Under the pieces are notes generated by a model. It was not told the DNA's origin. It ran no database searches and saw nothing but the letters and a program-made list of their open reading frames with translations. The translations under genes were made by a program, and so were the position numbers. Of a stretch of 64,000 nucleotides of DNA, positions 1 through 11,142 are shown piece after piece; within the stretch, counting starts at the first letter, position 1, and each line of letters opens with the position of its first letter. Source of the DNA: Mumia flava (GTDB lineage Bacteria > Actinomycetota > Actinomycetes > Propionibacteriales > Nocardioidaceae); assembly GCF_002797495.1 (NCBI RefSeq), contig NZ_PGEZ01000001.1, forward strand, positions 558,001-622,000, read 5' to 3'.

Positions 1-1
1 G

Positions 2-124
2 CGCGTGGAGCAGGATCCGGACCCCGCTCGTCTCGACGCCGACGCCGCGGCGATCCGCGAGGCTCTCGTGACCCAGGGGGACGGCGCGCACGTCCCTCCT
101 GACGTGTCCAGCGCCGCGCGCTGA
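2..124 (+). CDS. 3' end of an unidentified CDS (partial)
   Basis: An open frame enters from the left edge and stops with TGA at 122-124, leaving 40 codons with typical high-GC codon use. The visible tail is acidic and Ala-rich, with no domain I can name. The 147 bases between this stop and the next start hold no other convincing gene. It could be the end of any cytoplasmic protein. Confidence 0.45.
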   Translation, partial: RVEQDPDPARLDADAAAIREALVTQGDGAHVPPDVSSAAR

Positions 125-271
125 GCCGCGCCCGACGGCTGGCGCGGACCGGCCGGCGTCGTCCTCGCGGATGACACCGGTCGTCCTCGCGAACGACGAC
201 ACCGCCGTCGCCTCACGCCACGCTGGTGCGGCGAGCGTTCGTGCTCGCCGACACGGAGGTGGCACGGTTCC

Positions 272-3163
272 ATGACGCGCACGCACCGGCGCTCACGCGC
301 GGCTACGACCTCGGCTCTCGTCCTCGCGCTGGCTGCGGCGCTGCTGCTGGGCTCGGCCGCCACAGCAGCACCTGCGCGGCCGGGCCCGGCGGACGCCGTC
401 GCCGGTGCAGGGCCGACCACCGGCGGCGCCGAGGCCTGGTCGGCCGCACGCACCCGCGGGTCCCTGAGCATCCGGGCGAGCGACCGTACGCCGACCGTCG
501 GCGTCGCGTTCACGCTCCGCTCGACCGTGACACCACGGGTCCGCGGACGGCGTGTGCTGGTCGACCGGCGGGTCGGAGAGCGCTGGGTCCGCGTCGGCCG
601 CGCCCGCACGAACAGCCGTGGACTCGCGACGCTGCGCACGACACTGCGCTCGGTGGGGGCGACCCGGCTGCGGGCGACCGCTGTCGCGTACCGCGGCCAG
701 CCCCGTCGCCGCGCCACCACGTCGGTCACCGTCGTGAGGGCCCGCAGCACGGTGGCGGCCACCGTCCCCGCCGGCCCGTGGACGGTCGGGCGCAGGATCA
801 CCGTGGCCGCCACGGTCTCTCCGCGTACCGCGGGCCGCCGGGTCTGGCTCGAGCGCCGCTCCGGGACCCGGTGGTCGCGGGTCTCGCCCGTCGTCACCAC
901 CGGGTCCACCGGGAAGGCGAGCATCGGGTGGACCCCGCCCGGCGCAGGCACCCACGCGTACCGGATCGGCCTGGCGGCCACGTCGACGCGCGCGGGTGGC
1001 ACCAGTGCAGCCCTCACCCGCCAGACCAAGGCGACCGGCGCTCCGCTGACCGTCGAGGCCCCACCGAGGGTGGTCACCGGGTCCGTCTTCGAGGTCGTGT
1101 TCGCGGTGGGCCGGGAAGGCTCCCCGACCTCCGGCACGCTCACCGTGCAGGTGCCGACCTCGGGCAGCGAGGTGACGCCTCCGCACGACCTGGACACCGA
1201 TCCGGACTCCGGGATCGCGAGCGCGCCGGTCCCGACGGTGGAGGCTGGGTCGACCCGCGCCTACCGGCTGCGGTGGCGCGCACCCTCCACGCCGACGACC
1301 CTGACCCTCGACGCCACGATCGCCGGCGTCACGGTGCCCGCTGCCGTGCAGGTGGTCGCCGAGCCCGCCGGCGGCGGACGGTTCGGCGACGGGCTGCACA
1401 TGGCCCGCGAGCTCCGCGGCGCTCCCACGGAGCCCGAGGCCGTGAGCCCGTACGGATGCACCATCCCCGGCAGCACCGCGAGCATCCCGTCCTTCGCCCA
1501 GGCGATCGACACCGCCCAGGCCTGGGTCGACGACGCGATCGTCTCCGAGCACGCCGAGGCCTGGGCCGACGAGCCCGCGCTCACCGAGCCCGAGCTGATC
1601 GACGAGGTCGTGCTGGCCGCGCTCGCCGACAAGCGCCCGGGTGCTGCGCTGGCGGCGTCGCTGCGCGGGCACGCGCTCGATCCGAGCGACCCGATCGCGC
1701 TGTCGAACGCCGCCGTGGCCGCGAACATGCTCAACCGCCCGGAGTGGGCGATCGCGTTCCTGCGGCACGCCGGGACGCTCGGTCCCGCACCGTCGGTCGG
1801 CGTCGACTCCGAGGCGGTCCGCCTGGTCAACCTCGGCCACGCCTACGGGCTGATGCAACGCTGGAACGACGCCGAAGCGACCGTGCGACAGGCGCTGCTC
1901 GTCGCCCCCGACAGCCCGCACGTCCACCAGCAGCTCGCCCGGATCCACCAGTGCCAGCGGGATCGCGAGGCGTCGCTGCCGCACGCCAAGCGCGCCCTGC
2001 GCATCGACGAAGGACCGGACGACGTCGAGCCGGGTGAGTTCGACTACCCGCTGTCGTTCCTCGACACGACACGCCTGCTCGACACGTCGATGGTCGGCGA
2101 GCCGCCCGGCCTGGTGCTCCCGACCCTGCCGGACACGGCGTCGGAGCTCGCCTCGATGAGCGGGTACGAGAGCTACTACCGCACCCACCTGCAGCGCCTC
2201 CAGGCCGAGTGGACCGCCCTCAATCAGCAAGCAAGCACGCTGAGAGGTCAGGTCTACGCGCGGCTCGCGTCGGCCGACCCGGCCGAGGCGCGCGTCACCC
2301 GGGACCTGATCCATCGAGCGTCTGCTGCCCACGTGACCGAGGCAACCGTCCGGGACGCCTACGACGACTGGTGGGAGGCGAACGACCGGATCCTGCGCCT
2401 CAACAGCTGCCACGGGCAGTTCCAGGAGCTCACGGTCTGCCGCTACAGCGCGGTCGACCCTCCCCAGGTGTGCTCGATCCTCGCCACCGGCTTCTACCAG
2501 GCGTGGTCGACGCGCTTCTACGCCGCCGTCGACGCGACGGTGGCGTACCACGAGGAGCGCTGGCGGGTCGCCACCGCGGCCCGTGCCGCACTGTCCGACC
2601 CGACCGCCCGCCAGGCCGCCGGCCTCACGATCCAGGCCAACGACGTCTGGCTGATGATCAACCTGCTGACTGCCATCGATACCCTCGGCGGCCACCACTC
2701 GATGCAGAGCTGCTTCGACGCGCCGCCGCCGCCGCCCGACCTCGAGGAGGAACCAGGGGCCGAGACGGACGATCCTGACGCGTTCTGCGAGGCCGGCTCG
2801 CTGGAGTCGAAGTTCGCCTTCGAGGTCGACCTCAAGGTCGCCAAGGTCAAGTCGAGCTGCGAGAAGGCCTCCATGGAGGTGGCTGGCGGGGTCCGGTTCC
2901 TGGAGGCGTTCGCGCGGGTCGAGCAGCTCTACGGGACCGAGTCGACGACGACCGTCTTCGTCGGCACGAAGGCGGTGCTCCCCTACGTCGGGTCGTTCGA
3001 CAGCGCGTTCTACGTCGAGTTCGACGGCCGCGGCCGGATCGCGGACCTGGGGATCGAGGTCGGGCCCGAGCTCGAGGCCGGGAAGTACGTCCTCGTGAAC
3101 TTCGGGAGCGACAAGATCCGGATGAGCGCGATGAGCATCTTCGGCGACCCCGGCGGGGTCTGA
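272..3163 (+). CDS. Large secreted protein with Ig-like repeats and a TPR region
   Basis: The 963-residue protein begins with an Arg-rich n-region and a long Ala/Leu core ending near ATAA-APA (about residue 33), a Sec-type signal peptide. Residues about 65-240 hold two similar modules of roughly 90 residues with alternating hydrophobic and Arg-rich strands, resembling bacterial Ig-like or MSCRAMM-type folds. Residues about 490-620 look like TPR helices (paired motifs around NLGHAYGLMQRWNDAEA). The C-terminal part contains several cysteines that may form disulfides. No anchor motif or catalytic signature is visible, so it is probably exported and involved in binding. The ATG at 272 follows GGAGG at a long spacing of about 12 bases, so a nearby upstream start is possible. 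The gene is single and converges on the ABC exporter operon. Confidence 0.75.
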   Translation: MTRTHRRSRAATTSALVLALAAALLLGSAATAAPARPGPADAVAGAGPTTGGAEAWSAARTRGSLSIRASDRTPTVGVAFTLRSTVTPRVRGRRVLVDRRVGERWVRVGRARTNSRGLATLRTTLRSVGATRLRATAVAYRGQPRRRATTSVTVVRARSTVAATVPAGPWTVGRRITVAATVSPRTAGRRVWLERRSGTRWSRVSPVVTTGSTGKASIGWTPPGAGTHAYRIGLAATSTRAGGTSAALTRQTKATGAPLTVEAPPRVVTGSVFEVVFAVGREGSPTSGTLTVQVPTSGSEVTPPHDLDTDPDSGIASAPVPTVEAGSTRAYRLRWRAPSTPTTLTLDATIAGVTVPAAVQVVAEPAGGGRFGDGLHMARELRGAPTEPEAVSPYGCTIPGSTASIPSFAQAIDTAQAWVDDAIVSEHAEAWADEPALTEPELIDEVVLAALADKRPGAALAASLRGHALDPSDPIALSNAAVAANMLNRPEWAIAFLRHAGTLGPAPSVGVDSEAVRLVNLGHAYGLMQRWNDAEATVRQALLVAPDSPHVHQQLARIHQCQRDREASLPHAKRALRIDEGPDDVEPGEFDYPLSFLDTTRLLDTSMVGEPPGLVLPTLPDTASELASMSGYESYYRTHLQRLQAEWTALNQQASTLRGQVYARLASADPAEARVTRDLIHRASAAHVTEATVRDAYDDWWEANDRILRLNSCHGQFQELTVCRYSAVDPPQVCSILATGFYQAWSTRFYAAVDATVAYHEERWRVATAARAALSDPTARQAAGLTIQANDVWLMINLLTAIDTLGGHHSMQSCFDAPPPPPDLEEEPGAETDDPDAFCEAGSLESKFAFEVDLKVAKVKSSCEKASMEVAGGVRFLEAFARVEQLYGTESTTTVFVGTKAVLPYVGSFDSAFYVEFDGRGRIADLGIEVGPELEAGKYVLVNFGSDKIRMSAMSIFGDPGGV

Positions 3164-3182
3164 CCCCCAGCTCGACCCGGCC

Positions 3183-5108
3183 TCAGATCGTCGCGCCGGC
3201 GAACTGCGCGGCGTACAGCCGGGCGTACGCCCCGCCGGCCTCGATCAGCTCGTCGTGCGTGCCCTGCTCGACGATGTGCCCGTGCTCCATCACGACGATC
3301 CGGCTCGCGTCGCGGATCGTCGAGAGCCGGTGGGCGATCACGAAGCTGGTGCGGCCGCGCCGCAGCTCCTCCATCGCCTGCTGGACCAGCGCCTCGGTGC
3401 GCGTGTCGACGGAGCTGGTGGCCTCGTCGAGCACGAGGATCGACGGGTTCGCGAGGAACGCCCGGGCGATCGTGAGCAGCTGGCGCTGCCCGGCGCTCAG
3501 GTTGCTGCCCTCGTCGTCGACCACGGTGTCGTAGCCGTCGGGGAGGGTGCGGACGAAGTGGTCGACGTACGCGGTGGTGGCCGCGGCGACGATCTCGTCC
3601 TCGGACGCCCCCTCGCGCCCGTACGCGATGTTGTCCCGGATTGTCCCGCCGAACAGCCAGGCGTCCTGGAGCACCACGCCGAAGTTCGCACGCAGCACGT
3701 CGCGGTCCATCGCGCGGACGTCGACCCCGTCGAGGGTGATCCGGCCCGCGTCGACGTCGTAGAAGCGCAGCGCGAGGTTCGTCAGGGTCGTCTTGCCGGC
3801 CCCGGTCGGTCCGACGATCGCGATCGTCTGGCCGGGCTCGGCGACCAGGTCGAGGTGCTCGATCAGCGGCTCGTCGGGCTTGTACGAGAAGGAGACGTCC
3901 TCGAACGCGACCCGTCCCTGCACGAGCGTCGGTGCCAGGGCCTCGGACAGGTCGGGGACCTCGTTCTCCTCGTCGAGCAGGTCGAAGACGCGCTCGGCGG
4001 AGGCGACCCCGGACTGGAGCAGGTTGATCATCGACGCGACCTGGGTGAGCGGCTGGGTGAACTGGCGCGAGTACTGGACGAAGGCCTGCACGTCGCCGAC
4101 CGAGATCGCGCCCGAGGCGACCCGCAGCGCGCCGATCACCGCGATCACCACGTAGTTCAGGTTGGAGACGAACATCATCACCGGCTGGATGATCCCGGAG
4201 ACGAACTGCGCCCGGAAGCTCGCGCCGAAGACGCGGTCGTTCGCCTCGTCGAAGGTGACCTTGGCCTGCTCCTGCCGGCCGAAGACCTTGACCACCTCGT
4301 GGCCGGTGAAGTTCTCCTCGATGTGCCCGTTGAGGACGCCGGTCGACTTCCACTGCTCGACGAACTGCGGTTGCGACCGCTTGGCGATCGCCGCCGCGAC
4401 GAACCCGGCGACCGGGACGGTGACGATCGCGACCAGCGTCAGCATCGGTGAGATCGTCAGCATCATCACGAGCACACCGACGATCGTGAGCAGCGAGGTG
4501 ACCAGCTGGCTCATCGTCTGCTGGAGCGACTGTGCGACGTTGTCGAGGTCGTTGGTGACGCGCGAGAGGATCTCGCCGCGCGAGCGGGTGTCGAACGACG
4601 CCAGCGGCAGTCGGGCGATCTTGTCCTCGACCTCGCTGCGCAGGCCTGCGACCGTGCGCTGGACGAGCCGGGTGGTCAGGACGCCCTGGACGAACATGAA
4701 GATCGAGGCGAGCAGGTAGATCGCGATCACGCCGAGCAGCACCTGCCCGAGCGCGTCGAAGTCGATCCCCTGGCCCGGGGTGATGTCCATCGCCCCGACC
4801 ATGTCGGCCACCTGCCCGTCGCCGGAGGCGCGCAGCTGATCGACGGCCTGCTCCTTGGTCACGCCTTCGGGCAGCTGCGACGCGACGAACCCGGAGAACA
4901 CGATGTCGGTGGCGTGCCCGAGCACCTTGGGACCGACGACGCTGAGGCCGACCCCGATGGTGCCGAGCACCATGACGCCGATCACCGACGCCCGGTCCAC
5001 GAGCAGGGTGGCGAACAGCCGCTTCGCCGAGCCTCGGAAGTCCTCGGCGCGGCGCGGGGGCCCCGCCTGGCCGCCGTGGCCCAGGGGGCCCGGCCCTCGG
5101 CCGCTCAT
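3183..5108 (-). CDS. ABC exporter half-transporter, canonical ATPase subunit
   Basis: This 641-residue type IV ABC half-transporter has a Gly/Pro-rich cytoplasmic N-tail, six membrane segments (about residues 40-380) and a C-terminal ATPase. Walker A is GPTGAGKTT, the signature is LSAGQRQ and Walker B reads ILVLDEATS with the catalytic Glu. The start codon overlaps the stop of the upstream subunit by four bases (ATGA, 5105-5108), so the two are translationally coupled. By family it should export lipids, drugs or peptides as a heterodimer. Together with the degenerate upstream subunit it matches the TM287/288 type. The substrate cannot be told from sequence. Confidence 0.9.
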   Translation of the reverse strand: MSGRGPGPLGHGGQAGPPRRAEDFRGSAKRLFATLLVDRASVIGVMVLGTIGVGLSVVGPKVLGHATDIVFSGFVASQLPEGVTKEQAVDQLRASGDGQVADMVGAMDITPGQGIDFDALGQVLLGVIAIYLLASIFMFVQGVLTTRLVQRTVAGLRSEVEDKIARLPLASFDTRSRGEILSRVTNDLDNVAQSLQQTMSQLVTSLLTIVGVLVMMLTISPMLTLVAIVTVPVAGFVAAAIAKRSQPQFVEQWKSTGVLNGHIEENFTGHEVVKVFGRQEQAKVTFDEANDRVFGASFRAQFVSGIIQPVMMFVSNLNYVVIAVIGALRVASGAISVGDVQAFVQYSRQFTQPLTQVASMINLLQSGVASAERVFDLLDEENEVPDLSEALAPTLVQGRVAFEDVSFSYKPDEPLIEHLDLVAEPGQTIAIVGPTGAGKTTLTNLALRFYDVDAGRITLDGVDVRAMDRDVLRANFGVVLQDAWLFGGTIRDNIAYGREGASEDEIVAAATTAYVDHFVRTLPDGYDTVVDDEGSNLSAGQRQLLTIARAFLANPSILVLDEATSSVDTRTEALVQQAMEELRRGRTSFVIAHRLSTIRDASRIVVMEHGHIVEQGTHDELIEAGGAYARLYAAQFAGATI

Positions 5109-6838
5109 GCCGCCTCCTCCTCGCTCAGCTGGGACAGGACGATCTCGCGGTAGGTCTCGCACGACTCCATCAGCTCGTGGTGCCGGCCGGTCCCGACCGC
5201 CCGGCCTTCGTCGAGCACGACGATCCGGTCGGCGTCGCGGATCGTGCTGACCCGCTGGGCGACGACGATCACGGCGGCGTCGGCCGTCGCGGCCCGCAAC
5301 GCCCGCCGCAGCGCCGCATCGGTGGCGAAGTCGAGCGCCGAGAACGAGTCGTCGAAGAGGAGGATCCGCGGTCGGGCCACGATCGCGCGGGCGATCGCGA
5401 GCCGCTGGCGCTGTCCGCCGGAGAGGTTCGCGCCGCCCTGCGAGACAGAGGCGTCGAGCCCCTGCGGCATCGCCTCGACGAAGTCGCGGGCCTGGGCGAT
5501 CTCGAGCGCTTCCCACAGCGCCTCGTCGGACGCGTCGGGGTCGCCCATGCGGAGGTTCGAGGCGACCGTGCCGCCGAACAGGAAGGCCTTCTGCGGGACG
5601 AGACCCATCGACGACCACACGGTCGTCAGGGTCCGCTCACGGACGTCGACCCCGTCGAGCAGCACCTGTCCCCCGGTGACGTCGAACAAGCGGGGCACGA
5701 GGTTCAGCAGGGTCGACTTGCCGGAGCCGGTCGACCCGATGATCGCGGTGGTCTCCCCCGGTCGCGCGACCAGGTCGACGCCTCGGAGCACCGGCTCCTC
5801 CGCGTCCGGGTAGGAGAAGGTGACGTCGCGCAGGTCGACGGTCCCGGTGGTGACGGGCACGTCGACGGCGTCGGCGGCGTCGGTCACGCTCGGATCCGTC
5901 GCGAGCACCTCGTGGATGCGCTCGGCGGAGACCTCGGCGCGCGGGAGCAGCACGAACAGGAACGTCGCCATCATCACGGCCATGAGGATCTGGACCAGGT
6001 AGGTCAGGTACGCGGAGAGCGTGCCGACCTCGAGCGTGCCGTCGGCGACGCGATGCCCGCCGAACCAGATCACCGCGACGCTCGAGACGTTCATCACGAG
6101 CATCACGGTCGGGAACATCAGCGACATCCACTGCCCCGCACGGACCGCGACCTGGCGGTAGTCGTCGTTGGCCACCTCGAACCGGCGACGCTCGTAGTCG
6201 GTCTTCACGAACGCCCGGATCACCTGGATGCCCATGATCTGCTCGCGCAGCACCCGGTTGATCGCGTCGATCCGGGTCTGCATCTTCCGGAAGTGCGGTC
6301 GCATCCGGCTGATGATGAACGCGACCGCAGCCACGAGGACCGGGACCGCGACCGCGATCAGCCACGACAGCCCGAGGTCCTGACGCATCGCCATGATGAT
6401 GCCGCCGATCCCCATGATCGGCGCCGCGATCAGCATCGCGAAGAACATGAAGGTGACGAGCTGGACCTGCTGGACGTCGTTGGTCGTCCGCGTGATCAGC
6501 GTCGGCGCTCCGAACCGCCCGACCTCCTCGGCGGCGAACGTCTGGACCCGGTCGAAGGTCGCCTTGCGCAGGTCGCGCCCGAATGCCATCGCGGTCCGGG
6601 CGCCGTAGTAGACGGCCACGATCGCGGCGACCACCTGGAGCGCCGTGACGGCGATCATGACGGCGCCGATCCGCAGGATGTAGCCGGTGTCGCCGGTGAC
6701 GATCCCGTTGTCGATGATGTCCGCGTTCAGCCCCGGGAGGTAGAGGTTCGCCAGCGCCTGGACGGCCTGGAAGGCGACGACGACGGCGATCGCACCCGCG
6801 TACGGGCGCAGGTAGGTCCGCGCAAGGGTGAGGAGCAC
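5105..6838 (-). CDS. ABC exporter half-transporter, degenerate ATPase subunit
   Basis: A 577-residue half-transporter with six membrane segments followed by an ATPase. Walker A is GSTGSGKST and the signature is LSGGQRQ, but Walker B reads ILLFDDSFSALD, with Asp in place of the catalytic Glu. That substitution is typical of the degenerate site in heterodimeric exporters, and the next gene supplies the canonical one. I place the start at GTG 6838, 32 bases after the gluconokinase stop. No good Shine-Dalgarno lies in front of it, so the start is less sure than the rest. It probably belongs to one transcript with gluconokinase. Confidence 0.9.
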   Translation of the reverse strand: MLLTLARTYLRPYAGAIAVVVAFQAVQALANLYLPGLNADIIDNGIVTGDTGYILRIGAVMIAVTALQVVAAIVAVYYGARTAMAFGRDLRKATFDRVQTFAAEEVGRFGAPTLITRTTNDVQQVQLVTFMFFAMLIAAPIMGIGGIIMAMRQDLGLSWLIAVAVPVLVAAVAFIISRMRPHFRKMQTRIDAINRVLREQIMGIQVIRAFVKTDYERRRFEVANDDYRQVAVRAGQWMSLMFPTVMLVMNVSSVAVIWFGGHRVADGTLEVGTLSAYLTYLVQILMAVMMATFLFVLLPRAEVSAERIHEVLATDPSVTDAADAVDVPVTTGTVDLRDVTFSYPDAEEPVLRGVDLVARPGETTAIIGSTGSGKSTLLNLVPRLFDVTGGQVLLDGVDVRERTLTTVWSSMGLVPQKAFLFGGTVASNLRMGDPDASDEALWEALEIAQARDFVEAMPQGLDASVSQGGANLSGGQRQRLAIARAIVARPRILLFDDSFSALDFATDAALRRALRAATADAAVIVVAQRVSTIRDADRIVVLDEGRAVGTGRHHELMESCETYREIVLSQLSEEEAA

Positions 6839-6870
6839 GGGAGGAAACCTACCCCCACGCTGGTTGCGAA

Positions 6871-7401
6871 TCACACCGAATTCGCGGGCCCACCTCCGCC
6901 CTCGGACCGGCGGAGGAAGGTGTCGACGACCTCGCTGGGCGCGCCCCCTGCGTCGACGGTGAGACCGGGCTCGTCCGGCGCGAGCGGCTCGAGGGTCGCC
7001 AGCTGGGAGTCGAGCAGCGCCGGAGGCATGAAGTGCTCGCGCGTCCGCATGCGCTCGAGCAGCACGTCCCGGGACGCCTGCAGCGAGAGGAACACGCAGT
7101 CCGGCGCGGCGGCGCGCAGCCGGTCGCGGTAGCGGCGCCGCAGCGCGGAACAGCTGACCACGGCTCCGGAGCCGACGTGGTCGGCGAGCCATGCGCCGAC
7201 CGTGTCGAGCCACGGCTCCCGCTCGGCATCCGTCAGCGGCCGCCCGGCCGCCATCGCCGCGACGTTCTCCGGCGGGTGGAAGTCGTCGCCGTCGGCGTAC
7301 GGGACCCCGAGGCGCGTGGCGAGAGCCTGCCCGACCGTCGACTTCCCGACCCCGGAGACGCCCATGACGACCACGAGCGGTGCCGGTCGTACGGGATCCA
7401 T
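6871..7401 (-). CDS. gntK: Gluconokinase
   Basis: A 176-residue P-loop kinase that phosphorylates D-gluconate to 6-phosphogluconate with ATP, in the cytoplasm. The P-loop GVSGVGKST is at residues 14-22. The family motifs DGDDFHPPENVAAMAAGRPL and CSALRRRYRD follow, and the length is normal. The start at 7401 is preferred over an ATG 21 bases upstream because GAGGAGG lies about seven bases before it. It is the first gene of a probable three-gene operon with the exporter pair, and it diverges from the bicupin operon across 7402-7530. Confidence 0.9.
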   Translation of the reverse strand: MDPVRPAPLVVVMGVSGVGKSTVGQALATRLGVPYADGDDFHPPENVAAMAAGRPLTDAEREPWLDTVGAWLADHVGSGAVVSCSALRRRYRDRLRAAAPDCVFLSLQASRDVLLERMRTREHFMPPALLDSQLATLEPLAPDEPGLTVDAGGAPSEVVDTFLRRSEGGGGPANSV

Positions 7402-7488
7402 CGCCCACCTCCTCGCGCCCACCCTCGCAGTCCCGCCGGATCTTGCAAGGGAGATCCCCGGGAACCCTGGTCACGGAGGCCTTGAATA

Positions 7489-7501
7489 GATATCGTATAT
7501 T
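7489..7501 (+). promoter_or_regulatory. Regulon site A (GntR-type operator candidate)
   Basis: The 13-mer GATATCGTATATT is an imperfect dyad (GATAT-N3-ATATT) in an AT-rich island 29 bases before the bicupin start. It matches the window-wide consensus TAGATCRTATATC in its core and conserved right half. It also lies between the divergent gluconokinase and bicupin transcripts. Confidence 0.6.
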
Positions 7502-7530
7502 CTCGTATCCGCTCAGCATCAGGAGGCACC

Positions 7531-8822
<1,292 letters not shown>

Positions 8823-8826
<4 letters not shown>

Positions 8827-9560
8827 CCACCACGCTCGCGGCCGTCGAGGCGGTGCACGGGGTCAACGCCTACAGCCTCGCGATCCTGCTGCACATCCTC
8901 CTGTTCGTCTACTGGCTCGGCGGAGATCTCGGCGTCTACTACTCCAGCCGGTTCATCCTGCGGGACGACCTCGCCCCGCAGGCCCGCGCCACCGCGCTGA
9001 AGATCATGCACGGCGTCGACCTGGCCCCACGGATCTGCCTCGTGCTGTTCCTGCCGAGCGGGGTCACCCTGATGGCGGCCGGTCCGCTCGGCGACGAGTT
9101 CTTCGTCGGCCCGGTCCTGCTGACGCTGCTGTGGATCGCGTCGGGGGTGTGGCTCGCGATGGCCGTCTACGACTACACCCGCGGCGCGACCCGGTTCGGC
9201 CGGACGGTGCAGCGGCTCGACCTCGCGGTGCGGTACGGCCTGGTGGCCGTGCTGCTCGCGATCGCCGGCTACACGATGATCGCGACCGACCCGTTCGGCG
9301 TCGACACGAACCCGAGGTGGCTCGGCGCGAAGCTCGGCGCGTACGCGCTGTGCATCCTCGCCGGCGTCCTGATCAGGTGGCGGCTGCGCGGCTTCGGACC
9401 CGCCTTCGGCCGACTCATGGCGACCGGCTCGACGCCGCAGGTCGAGCACGACATCCGGTCGTCGCTGCGCAGCTGCGAACCCTACGTCTACAGCATCTGG
9501 GCCCTGGTGCTGCTCGCCGCCGTCCTCGGCGTCGTGAAGCCCGGATCGACCGCATTCTGA
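8823..9560 (+). CDS. Integral membrane protein, CopD/DUF2269/HemJ-like
   Basis: A 245-residue protein with about six membrane segments. The first helix reads LLHILLFVYWLGGDLG, like the H-x-x-x-x-x-x-W-x-G-G helix of the CopD/DUF2269/HemJ group, whose members often bind haem or metals through such histidines. A second conserved His (MHGVDL) lies at the start of another helix. The start is GTG 8823, overlapping the bicupin stop by four bases (GTGA), which implies coupled translation. A haem-bearing redox or transport partner for the operon is possible. The family call is tentative. Confidence 0.6.
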
Positions 9561-9580
9561 CCCACGAACGGACGGACACG

Positions 9581-10105
9581 ATGACCATCAAGCAGGGCTG
9601 GACCGGTCGCTTCTACGAGGACTTCGAGGTCGGCGACGTCTACCGCCACCCGCTCGGCCGGACGGTCACCGAGACCGACAACACGTGGTTCTCGCTGCTG
9701 ACGATGAACACGAACCAGATGCACTTCAACACCGAGTACGCCGCGAGGTCGGAGTTCTCCAAGCCGCTGGTGGTCTCGACCCTGACGGTCGCGATCGCGG
9801 TGGGCCAGAGCGTCACCGACATCACCCAGAACGCGTTCGCGAACCTCGGCTGGGACGAGATCCGGATGACGCACCCGGTCTTCGCCGGCGACACGCTGTT
9901 CAGCGAGTCGATGGTGCTCGAGAAGCGCGAGTCGGCGAGCCGCCCGCACGCGGGCATCGTCACCGTCCGCACCCGCACGCTGAACCAGGACGGCGACGAG
10001 GTCTGCTCCTTCAAGCGGACCTTCTACGTCTACCGGCGCGGCGCCGAGCAGGTCGAGGACACCTTCCCCACCCCGAAGCATCCGCTGTCGGCCGAGGGTG
10101 CGTGA
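9581..10105 (+). CDS. MaoC-like dehydratase (mesaconyl-CoA hydratase-like)
   Basis: A 174-residue single hot-dog protein. Motifs include YEDFEVGDVYRHPLGRTVTE at the N-terminus, NTNQMHFN and AVGQSVTDI in the central helix, and FAGDTLF. The pattern fits MaoC enoyl-CoA hydratases, with mesaconyl-CoA hydratase as the nearest type I recall. It would hydrate a CoA-bound unsaturated acid in the cytoplasm. ATG 9581 lies 20 bases after the membrane-protein stop. It is followed directly by the LLM oxidoreductase, whose GTG start overlaps its stop by four bases. Confidence 0.8.
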   Translation: MTIKQGWTGRFYEDFEVGDVYRHPLGRTVTETDNTWFSLLTMNTNQMHFNTEYAARSEFSKPLVVSTLTVAIAVGQSVTDITQNAFANLGWDEIRMTHPVFAGDTLFSESMVLEKRESASRPHAGIVTVRTRTLNQDGDEVCSFKRTFYVYRRGAEQVEDTFPTPKHPLSAEGA

Positions 10106-11142
10106 GCACGGTGCGGATCGGCTACGCGCCGTGGGGCGAGACGCTCGAGGAGGTCGCTGACGCCGCCCGGCGCGCGGAGGCGGCGGGGGCAAAGGTGATC
10201 TGGGTCCCCGAGCTGCACCGCAGCGCGACCGTGACCGCCGCCGCGGTCGCGGCGGCGACCACGACGGCACGCGTCGGCACCGCCATCGCGCTGGCGTTCA
10301 CCCGCAGCCCCATGGTGACGGCGCTCGAGGCGATGGACCTCGACGAGCTCGCCGACGGCCGGTTCGTGCTCGGGCTCGGCTCGGGCGTGCAGCGGCTGAA
10401 CGAGGACTGGCACCACGCCCGCTGGGGCAAGCCGGTCGCCCACCTCGACGAGACCGTCCGCGCGATCCGCACGTTCGTCGCCGAATGCACCACCGGGGAG
10501 CCGATCGAGCTCGACGGCGCGCACGAGCCCATGCGCATCCGCGGCTACCAGCGCCCGTACGCCGTCCGTCGCCCGGCGATCCCGGTCTACCTCGCCGCGA
10601 TGGGCCCCGCGATGACCCGGCTCGCGGGTCGGGTGGGCGACGGCTGGATCAGCCACGAGCTGTGCTCACCGGCGTACCTGGAGAAGCGGATCCTGCCCGA
10701 GCTCGAGACCGGGCTCGAGCAGGCGGGGCGTGCTCGCACGGAGCTCGACGTCGTGGTGTCCGCCTGCTGCAGCGTCGACGACGACGCGGCCACGGCCCGA
10801 CGACGCGTGGCCGCCACCGTCGGGTTCTACGCCAGCGTCCGGACGTACGCCGAGTTCTTCGCCTTCCACGGGCTGGCCGCGCAGCAGGAGCAGGTCCGCG
10901 AGGCGTTCCGCGGCGGGCGCGGCGCCGACCACCTCGCCGACGCCGTCGACGACACGATGGTCGACTGCCTGACCCTGGCGGGCGACCCGGACGCGGTCGC
11001 CGGGCGGCTGGCCGCGTACGAGGGCCTGGCCGACTCGGTCAAGCTCAGCCCGCCGACCCACGGGATCGACGCCGCGCAGACCCGTGCGGCGCAGGACTCG
11101 ATCATCGCGCTCGTCGCCACGCTCACCGGAGGTCACGCATGA
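10102..11142 (+). CDS. LLM-class (F420-dependent type) oxidoreductase
   Basis: A 346-residue luciferase-like TIM-barrel flavin/F420 protein. The N-terminal strand VRIGYAPWGETLEEV, the AAATTTARVGTAI loop, the GRFVLGLGSG motif and the RRPAIPVYLAAMGP region are characteristic. Actinobacterial members usually use F420 for hydride transfer, while some use FMN as monooxygenases. The substrate is unknown. The GTG start overlaps the MaoC stop by four bases, and the stop overlaps the CoA-transferase start by three bases. It may carry out a reduction or oxidation within the pathway encoded by this operon. Confidence 0.8.
   Translation: MSTVRIGYAPWGETLEEVADAARRAEAAGAKVIWVPELHRSATVTAAAVAAATTTARVGTAIALAFTRSPMVTALEAMDLDELADGRFVLGLGSGVQRLNEDWHHARWGKPVAHLDETVRAIRTFVAECTTGEPIELDGAHEPMRIRGYQRPYAVRRPAIPVYLAAMGPAMTRLAGRVGDGWISHELCSPAYLEKRILPELETGLEQAGRARTELDVVVSACCSVDDDAATARRRVAATVGFYASVRTYAEFFAFHGLAAQQEQVREAFRGGRGADHLADAVDDTMVDCLTLAGDPDAVAGRLAAYEGLADSVKLSPPTHGIDAAQTRAAQDSIIALVATLTGGHA

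Noticed and set aside
293-2698. Long open frames on the strand opposite real genes, here and throughout the window
   Set aside because: High GC keeps antisense frames open. These have Arg/Gly/Pro-rich nonsense composition, no domains and no ribosome-binding sites, and they lie opposite genes with clear families.
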